A stretch of DNA of 7,525 nt from Betaproteobacteria bacterium (GCA_003105245.1 PQAI01000190.1:7113-14637); one strand, 5' to 3'; counted from the stretch's first letter, positions 1-5,907 are shown. A program made the numbers and translations. The notes: generated from the sequence alone by a model not told the origin.

Positions 1-66
1 GCCGCCGAGGTCGTGCGCTGGCTGGACGGCGCCTATACGATGGAGCGCTGGGAACCGCAGGCCTGA
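1..66 (+). CDS. C-terminal end of an unidentified protein (5'-truncated)
   Basis: The window opens inside a + strand reading frame that runs 21 sense codons to a TGA at 64-66. The peptide ends in WLDGAYTMERWEPQA. Codon choice is strongly G/C-ending, like the genes around it, which supports real coding. The visible part is too short to assign a family. The gene converges on the pilin gene, with only 7 bases between the two stop codons and no hairpin in that gap. Confidence 0.5.
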   Translation, partial: AAEVVRWLDGAYTMERWEPQA

Positions 67-73
67 GGGGCGC

Positions 74-577
74 TCACTTCGTCTCGGGCCCGCGGCAATC
101 GACCGGCAGGAGGTGCTTCGGGATGTCCGTCTCGTCGCGCCCGCGAAGCTCCATGCCGTTGGGCACCGGGACGTCGTGGCAGATCCAGGCGATGGGCACG
201 CGCGGCTGGTCGACGACCACCGCCGGGCGAAGCGTCACGCGCTTGCCCTCCAGCAGCTTAGCCGCGTTGTTCCCGTAGGTGATCGTGATCGCGCCGCCCG
301 CGACGTTCACGTCGCGCACGAGGTTGCCGATGATCTTCTCGCGCGGCGGGATGCCGGCGGCCGCGTTGTCGGCGGGCATCTCGCCCGTGGCGGTCCACGA
401 GGCCTGCACGCCCCCCTTGGCGATGTCGGCGAGCGCCATGCCCTCCTTCACCTGCGTCCTCACCGTGCCGTCGCGCAGGCTGGGGAGCGCCATCGCGGCG
501 AGGATCGCGAACACGGCGAGGACGAGCACCAGCTCGATCCAGGTGAAGCCCGCGGAATGTCGTCGCATGCGCGACAT
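74..577 (-). CDS. Type IVa pilin (PilA-like prepilin), 167 aa
   Basis: Predicted structural subunit of a type IV pilus or related pseudopilus, inserted in the inner membrane and assembled into a fibre after prepilin-peptidase processing. The start is M-S-R-M-R-R-H-S-A-G followed by FTWIELVLVL, a class III signal. Cleavage would follow Gly10, giving Phe at +1 and Glu at +5 of the mature protein, then a hydrophobic helix to about residue 32. The middle carries a typical pilin stretch (NAAAGIPP, GAITITYGNNA, VTLRPAV). The C-terminal end has IAWIC (Cys133) and LPVDC (Cys161), the pair that forms the D-region disulfide in type IVa pilins. Trp at +3 replaces the usual Leu. ATG at 575-577 is chosen because a GGGG run lies about 10 bases upstream. 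A second ATG at 566-568 would give a 7-residue leader and is possible. No other pilus genes are present, so this is an orphan pilin here. A minor pilin is an alternative. Confidence 0.88.
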   Translation of the reverse strand: MSRMRRHSAGFTWIELVLVLAVFAILAAMALPSLRDGTVRTQVKEGMALADIAKGGVQASWTATGEMPADNAAAGIPPREKIIGNLVRDVNVAGGAITITYGNNAAKLLEGKRVTLRPAVVVDQPRVPIAWICHDVPVPNGMELRGRDETDIPKHLLPVDCRGPETK

Positions 578-683
578 GATACGACGCCCCGGCGCGGGCC
601 CGCCGCGCAGGTCCGCGAAATCCGCTATCTTCTGCCTCTCGCGGCGGCCTCGACCCTGCCGCGCCATCCCAAGACGAGAACCC

Positions 684-687
684 GGAG
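684..687 (+). promoter_or_regulatory. Ribosome binding site of the SGNH-like gene
   Basis: GGAG lies 7 bases before the ATG at 695-697. It is what places the start here rather than further upstream in the open frame, which overlaps the pilin gene on the other strand. Confidence 0.7.
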
Positions 688-694
688 AACCTCC

Positions 695-1516
695 ATGCGC
701 AATCCCCGACTCGGCCGCACCCTGGCCACGCTCCTCTGCTCCCTCGGCATCGCCCTCGCCCCGCTGGCCGCGCCCGCCCAGACCAAGCCCGCCCGCACCG
801 AGCTGGGCGGCGATTCCTCCCTGTCGATCCTGTGGGTGGGGAACAGCTTCTTCTACTACAACAACAGCATGCACGGGCACTACCGCGAGCTCGCGAATTC
901 GCTGGAGCCCAAGGCCGGGTTCCGCGGCGTGTCGGTGACGATCAGCGGCTCGGGCATCGACTGGCACGACATGGACACGTACCTCAAGCCCGGCCTCATC
1001 GGCAAGTACTCGTTCGTTCCCGGCAACAAGATCGTCTTCAACAAGGAAGGCCGCCAGTTCGACGCGGTGATGATGATGGACTGCAGCCAGTGCCCGGTGC
1101 ACCCCGACCTGAAGCCCGTCTTCCACGAGACGGCGAAGAGCCACATCGCGAAGGTCGTGAAGTACGGCGCGCGGCCCGTGCTCTTCATGTCGTGGGCGTA
1201 CAAGGACGCGCCGGAGATGACGGCCCAGCTCGCCGAGCAGTACACGATCGCCGGCAACGCCAACGACGCTCTGGTGGTGCCCGCGGGCCTCGCCTTCGCG
1301 CGCGCCATCGGCAAGCGCCCGGACCTCGAGCTCTACGCCAAGGACAAGCGCCACCCCAGCCTCGCCGGCACCTACCTCGGCGCGGCCACGGTCTACGCCG
1401 CGATCCGCGGCAAGTCGCCCGTGGGCAGCACCTACACGGCGGGCCTCGATCCGGAGCTCGCGACCTTCCTGCAGACGATGGCCTGGGAAGCGGTGAAGGA
1501 GTACTACGGCAAGTAG
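695..1516 (+). CDS. Exported SGNH/GDSL-type hydrolase-like protein, 273 aa
   Basis: Likely a periplasmic or secreted esterase/acylhydrolase-fold protein of unknown substrate. Residues 1-28 form a Sec signal peptide (Arg-rich start, hydrophobic core, AAPA cleavage site before Gln29). The mature part begins with ILWVGNSFFYYNNS (45-58). The GNS at 49-51 matches block I of SGNH hydrolases, where Ser51 would be the nucleophile. Near the C-terminus DKRHPS (217-222) supplies the Asp-x-x-His pair (Asp217, His220) of block V. The arrangement resembles the DUF4886-like branch of the superfamily: GNSF at the start, a central VMMMDCSQCP strand end, VLFMSWAY, then HPS. The canonical block III Asn is not evident; MMDCSQC (127-133) occupies that region and contains a CxxC. 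The gene is divergent from the pilin (117-base gap) and ends just before a hairpin terminator. Fold assignment is fairly secure; catalysis and substrate are inference. Confidence 0.8.
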   Translation: MRNPRLGRTLATLLCSLGIALAPLAAPAQTKPARTELGGDSSLSILWVGNSFFYYNNSMHGHYRELANSLEPKAGFRGVSVTISGSGIDWHDMDTYLKPGLIGKYSFVPGNKIVFNKEGRQFDAVMMMDCSQCPVHPDLKPVFHETAKSHIAKVVKYGARPVLFMSWAYKDAPEMTAQLAEQYTIAGNANDALVVPAGLAFARAIGKRPDLELYAKDKRHPSLAGTYLGAATVYAAIRGKSPVGSTYTAGLDPELATFLQTMAWEAVKEYYGK

Positions 1517-1526
1517 GCCGGACCGC

Positions 1527-1555
1527 AGCCGCGCCGCGCCCACCGCGGCGCGGCT
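1527..1555. terminator. Bidirectional hairpin between convergent genes
   Basis: A perfect 12-bp stem (AGCCGCGCCGCG at 1527-1538, its complement at 1544-1555) closes a 5-base loop CCCAC. It begins 10 bases after the SGNH stop and its last base is the first base of the DUF155 stop codon on the other strand, so it can serve both genes. There is no clear T tract, so it may work as an RNA 3'-end stabiliser or a poor intrinsic terminator. Confidence 0.6.
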
Positions 1556-2355
1556 CAGTGTCCGCGCACGAACATCTCGTAGAGCGTGAGCCCGATCTCC
1601 ACCACGATCAGGATCACGATGTACCACTCCACGCGCAGCGAGTGGCGCGTGTTGAGCGTGTCGAGCAGCGTCTGCGCCGTGCGCGAGATGAGTCCCAGCT
1701 TCTGCTCGAGGGCGGCGTTGCGCTCCTGCAGCTCGAACTCGTCCTCCAGTCGCAGGTAGAGGCCCTCCAGGGACGGGTGGTCCCACAGGAGCTCGGGCTT
1801 GTCGCTCACCGCCGCGCGGCCCACCATCAGGTGCTCGGTGTGCAGCGTGGCGCCCACGTCCCGGAGGAGCTCGCGGGTGCGCGCCGCGATGCTGCCGGTG
1901 CGTGCCAGCTCCCCGGACAGCCGCTCCATCCTCTCGAGGCCCGCGGCGATGCTCGACTCGTAGAAGGCGAGGAGCACGCTCTTCGAGAGCACGTCCGCGA
2001 TCACCTGCAGGCGCTCGACGGAGAGCGACTCGAGGTAGGCGACCTCGCCCTTCATGCCTTCCTTCACGGCAGGGTCGACCCGGACGTCGATCTCCTCCGT
2101 TTCGGGCGCCGGATAGGGGTGGCCCAGCTGGGGCTGGATCTCGGCCACGAACGCCGCCGCCGCGGCAGGGCTCACGTCGAAGAAGACCACCGCGCCATAG
2201 CGGAAGAGGACGGCGACACCCCCGCCCTTCACCGCGACGGCGAGGGGGTTGGTCGCGAGCGTGTCCGCCGGCCGCCAGGCGCGCAGGCCGATGCGCTGCG
2301 CGATGAGGACCGCGCCGGCCTTGAAGGCCGCCCGGTTCGAGAAGGGAATTTCCAT
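1555..2355 (-). CDS. RMD1/DUF155 family membrane-anchored protein, 266 aa
   Basis: Member of the RMD1/YagE (DUF155) family. Eukaryotic members (yeast Rmd1, Sif2/Sif3) act in meiosis or sit in mitochondria; the biochemical role of bacterial members is not established. Visible signs are an N-terminal alpha/beta part with GGGVAVLFRYGAVVFFDV (44-61) and a helical middle (about 100-180). The family's conserved C-terminal block follows: SDKPELLWDHPSLEGLYLRL (184-203), then EDEFELQERNAALEQKL and LLDTLNTRHSLRVEWYI. The tail has one transmembrane helix at about residues 243-262 followed by only a few residues, so it is probably tail-anchored with the bulk in the cytoplasm. Residues 200-235 look like a coiled coil. 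Length is normal for bacterial members. Its ATG (2353-2355) lacks a strong Shine-Dalgarno. It appears monocistronic: a hairpin separates it from the rhodanese gene upstream and another lies at its end. Confidence 0.87.
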   Translation of the reverse strand: MEIPFSNRAAFKAGAVLIAQRIGLRAWRPADTLATNPLAVAVKGGGVAVLFRYGAVVFFDVSPAAAAAFVAEIQPQLGHPYPAPETEEIDVRVDPAVKEGMKGEVAYLESLSVERLQVIADVLSKSVLLAFYESSIAAGLERMERLSGELARTGSIAARTRELLRDVGATLHTEHLMVGRAAVSDKPELLWDHPSLEGLYLRLEDEFELQERNAALEQKLGLISRTAQTLLDTLNTRHSLRVEWYIVILIVVEIGLTLYEMFVRGH

Positions 2356-2389
2356 CGCCAGCCCGGTCGCACTCTTTGTCTACCGGACC

Positions 2390-2395
2390 ATTCTA
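2390..2395 (-). promoter_or_regulatory. Candidate -10 box for the DUF155 gene
   Basis: On the minus strand this reads TAGAAT, about 35 bases before the ATG, inside the only AT-leaning patch of the gap. No convincing -35 box is found at 16-18 bases further upstream. The box sits in an imperfect dyad, GGAC-N7-GTCC at 2385-2399. Weak call. Confidence 0.25.
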
Positions 2396-2398
2396 GTC

Positions 2399-2433
2399 CC
2401 GGCCGCGCGACGGGCGCGTGACGCGACGGCCGG
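2399..2433 (-). terminator. Hairpin just after the rhodanese gene
   Basis: CCGGCCG (2399-2405) and CGGCCGG (2427-2433) form a 7-bp stem. It extends by CGCG/CGCG (2406-2409 with 2422-2425) after a one-base bulge. On the minus strand it starts 2 bases after the rhodanese stop codon, the position expected for a terminator or transcript-end stabiliser. No T tract follows, so intrinsic termination is uncertain. Confidence 0.4.
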
Positions 2434-2435
2434 CC

Positions 2436-2831
2436 TCAGCCGCCCGGCTTCACCATCGGCCAGCCGCGCCGCGCCCACTCGCTCATGCCGCCGTGCACGT
2501 AGCGAACGTGGGTGTAGCCGCCGGTGTTGCGAAGCGCGCGCAGCACGGCCGGGGAGCGGTTCTGGGAATTGCAGATCAGCAGGACAGGCTTCTGCGGATC
2601 CGTCGGGATCTCCGCGAGGCGCTGGTTCAGCTGGCTCATGGGAAGCAGCCGCGCGCCGGCCGCCACGCCCGTGGCGTGCTCGCGCGGCTCGCGGATGTCG
2701 ATGAGGATGACCTGGCCGGACTCGTGGAGCGCCCGGGCCTCGTCGAGGTTCACGAAATCGGGGACGGCCGGGGATGCGCCGGCGGTGGTGGCGGCGAGCG
2801 CGACGCCGAGGAGGGTGGTGCGAAGCGACAT
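2436..2831 (-). CDS. Exported single-domain rhodanese (sulfurtransferase), 131 aa
   Basis: Predicted periplasmic sulfurtransferase that carries sulfur as a persulfide on an active-site cysteine and passes it to cyanide, sulfite or thiols; the physiological donor and acceptor are unknown. Residues 1 to about 19-22 are a Sec signal peptide (MSLRTTLLGVALAATTAGA). The rhodanese domain fills the rest: FVNLDEARAL (26-35), ILIDIREPREH (42-52), then the active-site loop C87-N-S-Q-N-R92-S following VLLI, which fits the C-x4-R pattern. The C-terminal hallmark is YVHGGMSEWARRGWP (111-125). Size is typical of single-domain forms such as PspE or GlpE. The ATG at 2829-2831 has GGAG (2837-2840 on the complementary strand) 5 bases upstream. 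A near-consensus sigma-70 promoter containing an operator-like dyad lies directly upstream, so expression is probably inducible. It is divergent from the GGT-like gene and seems to be transcribed alone. Confidence 0.92.
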   Translation of the reverse strand: MSLRTTLLGVALAATTAGASPAVPDFVNLDEARALHESGQVILIDIREPREHATGVAAGARLLPMSQLNQRLAEIPTDPQKPVLLICNSQNRSPAVLRALRNTGGYTHVRYVHGGMSEWARRGWPMVKPGG

Positions 2832-2860
2832 GCGGGCTCCGAGGGAGAAGTCAGGGCGCC

Positions 2861-2889
2861 ATTATACTCCTATGGGTATATGACCTCAA
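2861..2889 (-). promoter_or_regulatory. Sigma-70 promoter of the rhodanese gene
   Basis: On the minus strand the -35 box TTGAGG (2884-2889) is followed by an exact 17-base spacer and a perfect -10 box TATAAT (2861-2866). Transcription would start near 2854, giving a leader of about 23 bases that includes the GGAG ribosome site. This is the best promoter in the window and sits in an AT-rich island (7 G/C in 2861-2883) within otherwise very GC-rich DNA. Confidence 0.75.
2863..2880. promoter_or_regulatory. Candidate CsoR/CstR/FrmR-type operator in the rhodanese promoter
   Basis: The 18-bp dyad TATACTCCTATGGGTATA is self-complementary at 7 of 9 base pairs. It matches the general shape of CsoR-family operators: TATAC, a C run, a short TA centre, a G run, GTATA. 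It fills the promoter spacer and overlaps the -10 box, so a bound repressor would block RNA polymerase. CstR members of this family sense persulfides and control rhodanese genes, which fits the gene downstream. Copper (CsoR) or formaldehyde (FrmR) sensing are alternatives. No regulator gene lies in the window. The match is judged by eye. Confidence 0.5.
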
Positions 2890-2961
2890 GCGAGTGCGCA
2901 CGCCTCTTGCTTGCGGGAAGATGATCACCACCCCCGACGACATCCCCCCACGGTCCCCGAC

Positions 2962-4545
2962 ATGCTCAAGTCCCTCCACGCCCCGCGCGGCATGGTCACC
3001 GCGCCCCACCACCTCGCCTCGCAGGCCGGCCTCGCCGTTCTCCGCGACGGCGGCAACGCCGTCGAGGCGATGGTCGCCATGGCCTCCACCATCGCCGTCG
3101 TCTATCCCCACATGAACGCGATCGGCGGCGACGGCTTCTGGCTGGTGAGCGATCCCGCGAAGGGCGTCTTCGGCATCGACGCGTGCGGGCGATCGGGCAG
3201 CGCCGCGACCCGGGATTTCTACCGCGAGCGCGGGTGCGCATCGATCCCGTCGCGCGGCCCGCTCGCGGCCAACACCGTGGCGGGCGCCATCTCCGGCTGG
3301 ATGACGGCGCTGGAGTCCGTGGGCGGAAGGCTCCCGGTTTCGCGCCTGCTCGCCGACGCCGCCTGGTATGCCAGGAACGGCGCGCCCGTCACCGGCAACC
3401 AGGTGACCTACACCGCGAAGTTCCAGGCCGAGCTGCAGGACCAGCCCGGCTTCGCGGGGGCCTACCTCACCGGCGGCAGGCCGCACGCCGCCGGGGGCCT
3501 GCAGCGCTTTCCCGCCTTGGCCGCCACCCTCGAGCGCCTGTCCACGGCGGGGCTCGACGATTTCTACCGGGGCGAGATCGGCGCCGCGCTGGCCGCCGAG
3601 CTGGCGAAGCTGGACAGCCCGGTGCGCGCGAAGGACCTGCGGGAGCACCGGGCGTCGGTGGTGCGGCCGCTCGCCGTGAGGATCGGCGCCGGCGAGCTCT
3701 TCAACATGACCCCGCCGACGCAGGGTCTCGCCTCGCTCATGATCCTCGCGATCTTCGACCGCATCCGGGGCGGCGCGAAAGTGGACGGGTTCGAGCACGT
3801 GCACGGGCTCGTGGAGGCGACCAAGCAGGCTTTCCTGGTGAGGAACCGCCACGTCTGCGACCCCGCGGCGATGAAGGTCGATCCGTGGTCCTTCCTGACC
3901 GACGCGGCGCTGGCCGAGCGCGCCGCCGCCATCGATCCGGCCCGCGCGCGCCCCTGGCCCGAGCCGCCCGTCCAGGGCGACACGGTCTGGATGGGCGCGG
4001 CCGACTCCGAGGGCCGGATGGTGAGCTACATCCAGAGCGTCTACTGGGAGTTCGGCTCCGGCGTCGTGCTCGCCGACACGGGCGTGGGCTGGCAGAACCG
4101 CGGCAGCTCGTTCCTGCTCGATCCCGCCTCTCACCTGGCGCTCGAGCCGGGACGCAAGCCCTTCCACACCCTCAACCCGGCGCTCGCGAAGCTCGCCGAC
4201 GGGCGCACGATGGTCTACGGCAACATGGGCGGCGACGGCCAGCCGCAGAGCCAGGCCGCGGTGTTCTCCCGCTTCGCGATGTTCGGCGACGACCTGCAGC
4301 AGGCCGTGACCAAGCCGCGCTGGCTCCTGGGCCGCACCTGGGGAACGATGAGCGTGAGCCTCAAGGTGGAATCGCGCCTGGACGAGAGCGTCGTCGCGAA
4401 GCTGCGTGCCGCCGGGCACGACGTCGAGCTGATCGAGCCCTTCTCCGATTTCGTGGGCCACGCCGGCGCCCTGGTGCGCGACGGCGCCGGCGTCATCTCC
4501 GGCGCCGCCGACCCGCGCTCCGACGGCACCGTCGCCGGGTGGTGA
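2962..4545 (+). CDS. Gamma-glutamyltransferase-family Ntn hydrolase (YwrD-like), 527 aa
   Basis: Member of the GGT family, whose precursors self-cleave to expose a catalytic threonine that attacks gamma-glutamyl or other amide bonds. Signs in order: VTAPHHLASQAG (12-23), LRDGGNAVEAMVA (27-39), IGGDGFWLV (54-62), SRGPLAANTVAGAISGW (97-113), PPTQG (251-255), and GDT with catalytic Thr341 in GDTVWMGAADSEG. These are followed by FGSG (364-367), QNRGSSF (378-384), FHTLNPA (401-407), GGDGQPQ (423-429) and DPRSDGTVAGW at the end. Cleavage before Thr341 gives about 340- and 187-residue subunits. The YwrD-type signatures (ACGRSG, QNRG, GGDGQPQ) replace residues that bind glutamate in classical GGT, so glutathione may not be the substrate. 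No signal peptide is visible, suggesting a cytoplasmic enzyme. ATG 2962 is chosen by alignment with the family's start, although no good Shine-Dalgarno precedes it; an in-frame TTG at 2911 would add 17 atypical residues. It converges on the TRAP operon. Confidence 0.88.
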   Translation: MLKSLHAPRGMVTAPHHLASQAGLAVLRDGGNAVEAMVAMASTIAVVYPHMNAIGGDGFWLVSDPAKGVFGIDACGRSGSAATRDFYRERGCASIPSRGPLAANTVAGAISGWMTALESVGGRLPVSRLLADAAWYARNGAPVTGNQVTYTAKFQAELQDQPGFAGAYLTGGRPHAAGGLQRFPALAATLERLSTAGLDDFYRGEIGAALAAELAKLDSPVRAKDLREHRASVVRPLAVRIGAGELFNMTPPTQGLASLMILAIFDRIRGGAKVDGFEHVHGLVEATKQAFLVRNRHVCDPAAMKVDPWSFLTDAALAERAAAIDPARARPWPEPPVQGDTVWMGAADSEGRMVSYIQSVYWEFGSGVVLADTGVGWQNRGSSFLLDPASHLALEPGRKPFHTLNPALAKLADGRTMVYGNMGGDGQPQSQAAVFSRFAMFGDDLQQAVTKPRWLLGRTWGTMSVSLKVESRLDESVVAKLRAAGHDVELIEPFSDFVGHAGALVRDGAGVISGAADPRSDGTVAGW

Positions 4546-4546
4546 A

Positions 4547-4574
4547 GCGGGACCGTTCCGCGGAACCGTCCCGC
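4547..4574. terminator. Bidirectional hairpin between the GGT-like gene and the TRAP operon
   Basis: Two 13-base arms (GCGGGACCGTTCC at 4547-4559 and GGAACCGTCCCGC at 4562-4574) pair with a single C-C mismatch; the inner base pairs would open to form the loop. It starts 2 bases after the GGT-like stop and ends 7 bases before the dctM stop on the other strand, so it can end both transcripts. No T tract is present. Confidence 0.6.
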
Positions 4575-4581
4575 CCGTCCC

Positions 4582-5907
4582 CTACCAGCCGATGGCCTTG
4601 GGAAGCCAGAGGGCGATCGCGGGAAACAGGAAGACCAGCACCACCGCGAGGACCTGCATGCCGATGAACGGGATCACCCCGAGGTAGATCTGGCGCGTCG
4701 TCACCTCCGGCGGCGCCACTCCCTTGAGGAAGAAGAGCGCCCAGCCGAAGGGGGGCGTGAGGAAGGAGGTCTGCAGGTTCACGCAGATGAGCATGGCGAG
4801 CCATACGAGGTCGACGCCCTGGCTCACGAACACCGGCAGGAAGAGCGGCACGGCGATGTAGCTGATCTCGATCCACTCGAGGAAGAAGCCGAGCACGAAG
4901 ATCAGCAGCATCAGGAACCAGATGTCGGCCGCCACGCCGCCCGGCAGCCACTCGAACATGCGCGCGATGAGGTCCTCGCCGTGCAGGCCGCGGAAGGAGA
5001 GCGAGAACACCTGGGCGCACACGAGGATGAACATCATCATCGCCGTGATCTTGGTGACCGACTGCACCACCTCGCGCAGCACCCGCATGGACATCCGGCC
5101 GGCGAAGGCCGTCACGACGATGGAGCCCAGCGCGCCCATCGAGGCGGCCTCGGTGGGCGCGGCCACCCCGCCGATGATCGAGCCGAGCACCGCGAAGACC
5201 AGGAGCACCGGCGGCACGACCACCTTGAGGAACCGGATCCACAGGTCGCGCGTGGCGAGCGCGTCGCGCTCGTCCTTGGGAAGCGGCGGCATCAGGTCCG
5301 GCTTCACCATCCCGACGACCACGATGTAGACGCAATAGAGCGCCGCCAGCAGCATCCCGGGCATCACCGCCGCCGCGAAGAGCGTTCCCACCGAGAGCTG
5401 CAGGATGTCCGCGAGCAGGATGAGGATGAGCGAGGGCGGGATGATCTGCCCCAGCGTCCCCGAGGCGCAGATGGCCCCGCAGGCGATGCCGGGATCGTAG
5501 CCGCGCTTGAGGAGCGTGGGCAGGGTGATGAGGCCCAGCGTGATGACGGTCGCGCCCACGATGCCGGTCGTCGCGCCCATCAGCACGCCCACACCGATGA
5601 TGCCCAGCGCCATCCCGCCGCGCAGCCCGCCCGCGAGGTGGCCGACCACGTCCAGCAGGTCGTCCGCGAGCCGCGACTTCTCCAGCATCACGCCCATGAA
5701 GACGAAGAGCGGGATCGCGAGCCACTGGTAGTTGGCCACCACGCCGAAGATGCGCGAGGGCAGCAGGTTGAAGAGCCCCGTGCCGAAGCCGAGCGCGCCG
5801 AAGACGAACCCGACCGTGCCCAGGGTGAGCGCGACGGGCACGCCCGCCAGCAGCAGCACGAAGAACGCCCCCAGCATCAGGAGCGCGAGGATCTCGTGAC
5901 CGCTCAC
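4582..5907 (-). CDS. dctM: TRAP transporter large permease subunit (DctM), 441 aa
   Basis: The large integral membrane subunit of a TRAP transporter, which moves the solute delivered by the periplasmic receptor into the cell using an ion (usually Na+) gradient. The protein is almost wholly hydrophobic, with about 12 membrane segments and an N-terminal helix LALLMLGAFFVLLLAGVPVA (7-26). DctM signatures are clear: LRGGMALGIIGVGVLMGATTG (95-115), SGTLGQIIPPS (149-159), GVAAPTEAASMGALG (247-261), EWIEISYIAVPLFLPV (344-359) and LQTSFLTPPFG (378-388). Length is normal for the family. The start is GTG at 5905-5907, overlapping the dctQ stop in a GTGA arrangement that implies translational coupling. 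A strong GGGGAGG Shine-Dalgarno (complement of 5913-5919) lies 5 bases upstream. The open frame continues upstream, but that part is antisense or out-of-frame sequence within dctQ and dctP. Confidence 0.96.
   Translation of the reverse strand: MSGHEILALLMLGAFFVLLLAGVPVALTLGTVGFVFGALGFGTGLFNLLPSRIFGVVANYQWLAIPLFVFMGVMLEKSRLADDLLDVVGHLAGGLRGGMALGIIGVGVLMGATTGIVGATVITLGLITLPTLLKRGYDPGIACGAICASGTLGQIIPPSLILILLADILQLSVGTLFAAAVMPGMLLAALYCVYIVVVGMVKPDLMPPLPKDERDALATRDLWIRFLKVVVPPVLLVFAVLGSIIGGVAAPTEAASMGALGSIVVTAFAGRMSMRVLREVVQSVTKITAMMMFILVCAQVFSLSFRGLHGEDLIARMFEWLPGGVAADIWFLMLLIFVLGFFLEWIEISYIAVPLFLPVFVSQGVDLVWLAMLICVNLQTSFLTPPFGWALFFLKGVAPPEVTTRQIYLGVIPFIGMQVLAVVLVFLFPAIALWLPKAIGW

Noticed and set aside
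626..631. TATCTT as a -10 box for the SGNH-like gene
   Set aside because: No acceptable -35 box at the right distance, and the match is weak; no promoter is called in the pilin/SGNH gap.
725..745. Possible lipoprotein signal around Cys15 of the SGNH-like protein (TLLC)
   Set aside because: The residue before the Cys is Leu, not Ala/Gly/Ser, and a normal AxA signal peptidase I site follows at residues 26-28.
74..1786. A 570-codon minus strand open frame and similar long frames opposite the SGNH, GGT-like and TRAP genes
   Set aside because: High GC content leaves few stop codons in antisense frames. Translations are Arg/Ala/Gly/His-rich with no domain, except for the pilin portion at 74-577, which is the real gene.
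2863..2880. MerR-type (for example CueR) operator as the reading of the rhodanese dyad
   Set aside because: MerR-type activators use promoters with stretched 19-20 base spacers. This one has an optimal 17, which fits repression better.
2911..2961. TTG start at 2911 for the GGT-like gene
   Set aside because: It adds 17 Pro/His/Arg/Asp-rich residues not seen in the family, with no Shine-Dalgarno. ATG 2962 fits better, although its own ribosome site is also weak.
2921..3115. Small + strand frame from ATG 2921 preceded by GGGAAG
   Set aside because: The purine run touches the ATG with no spacing and the product is out of frame with, and overlaps, the clearly coding GGT-like sequence.
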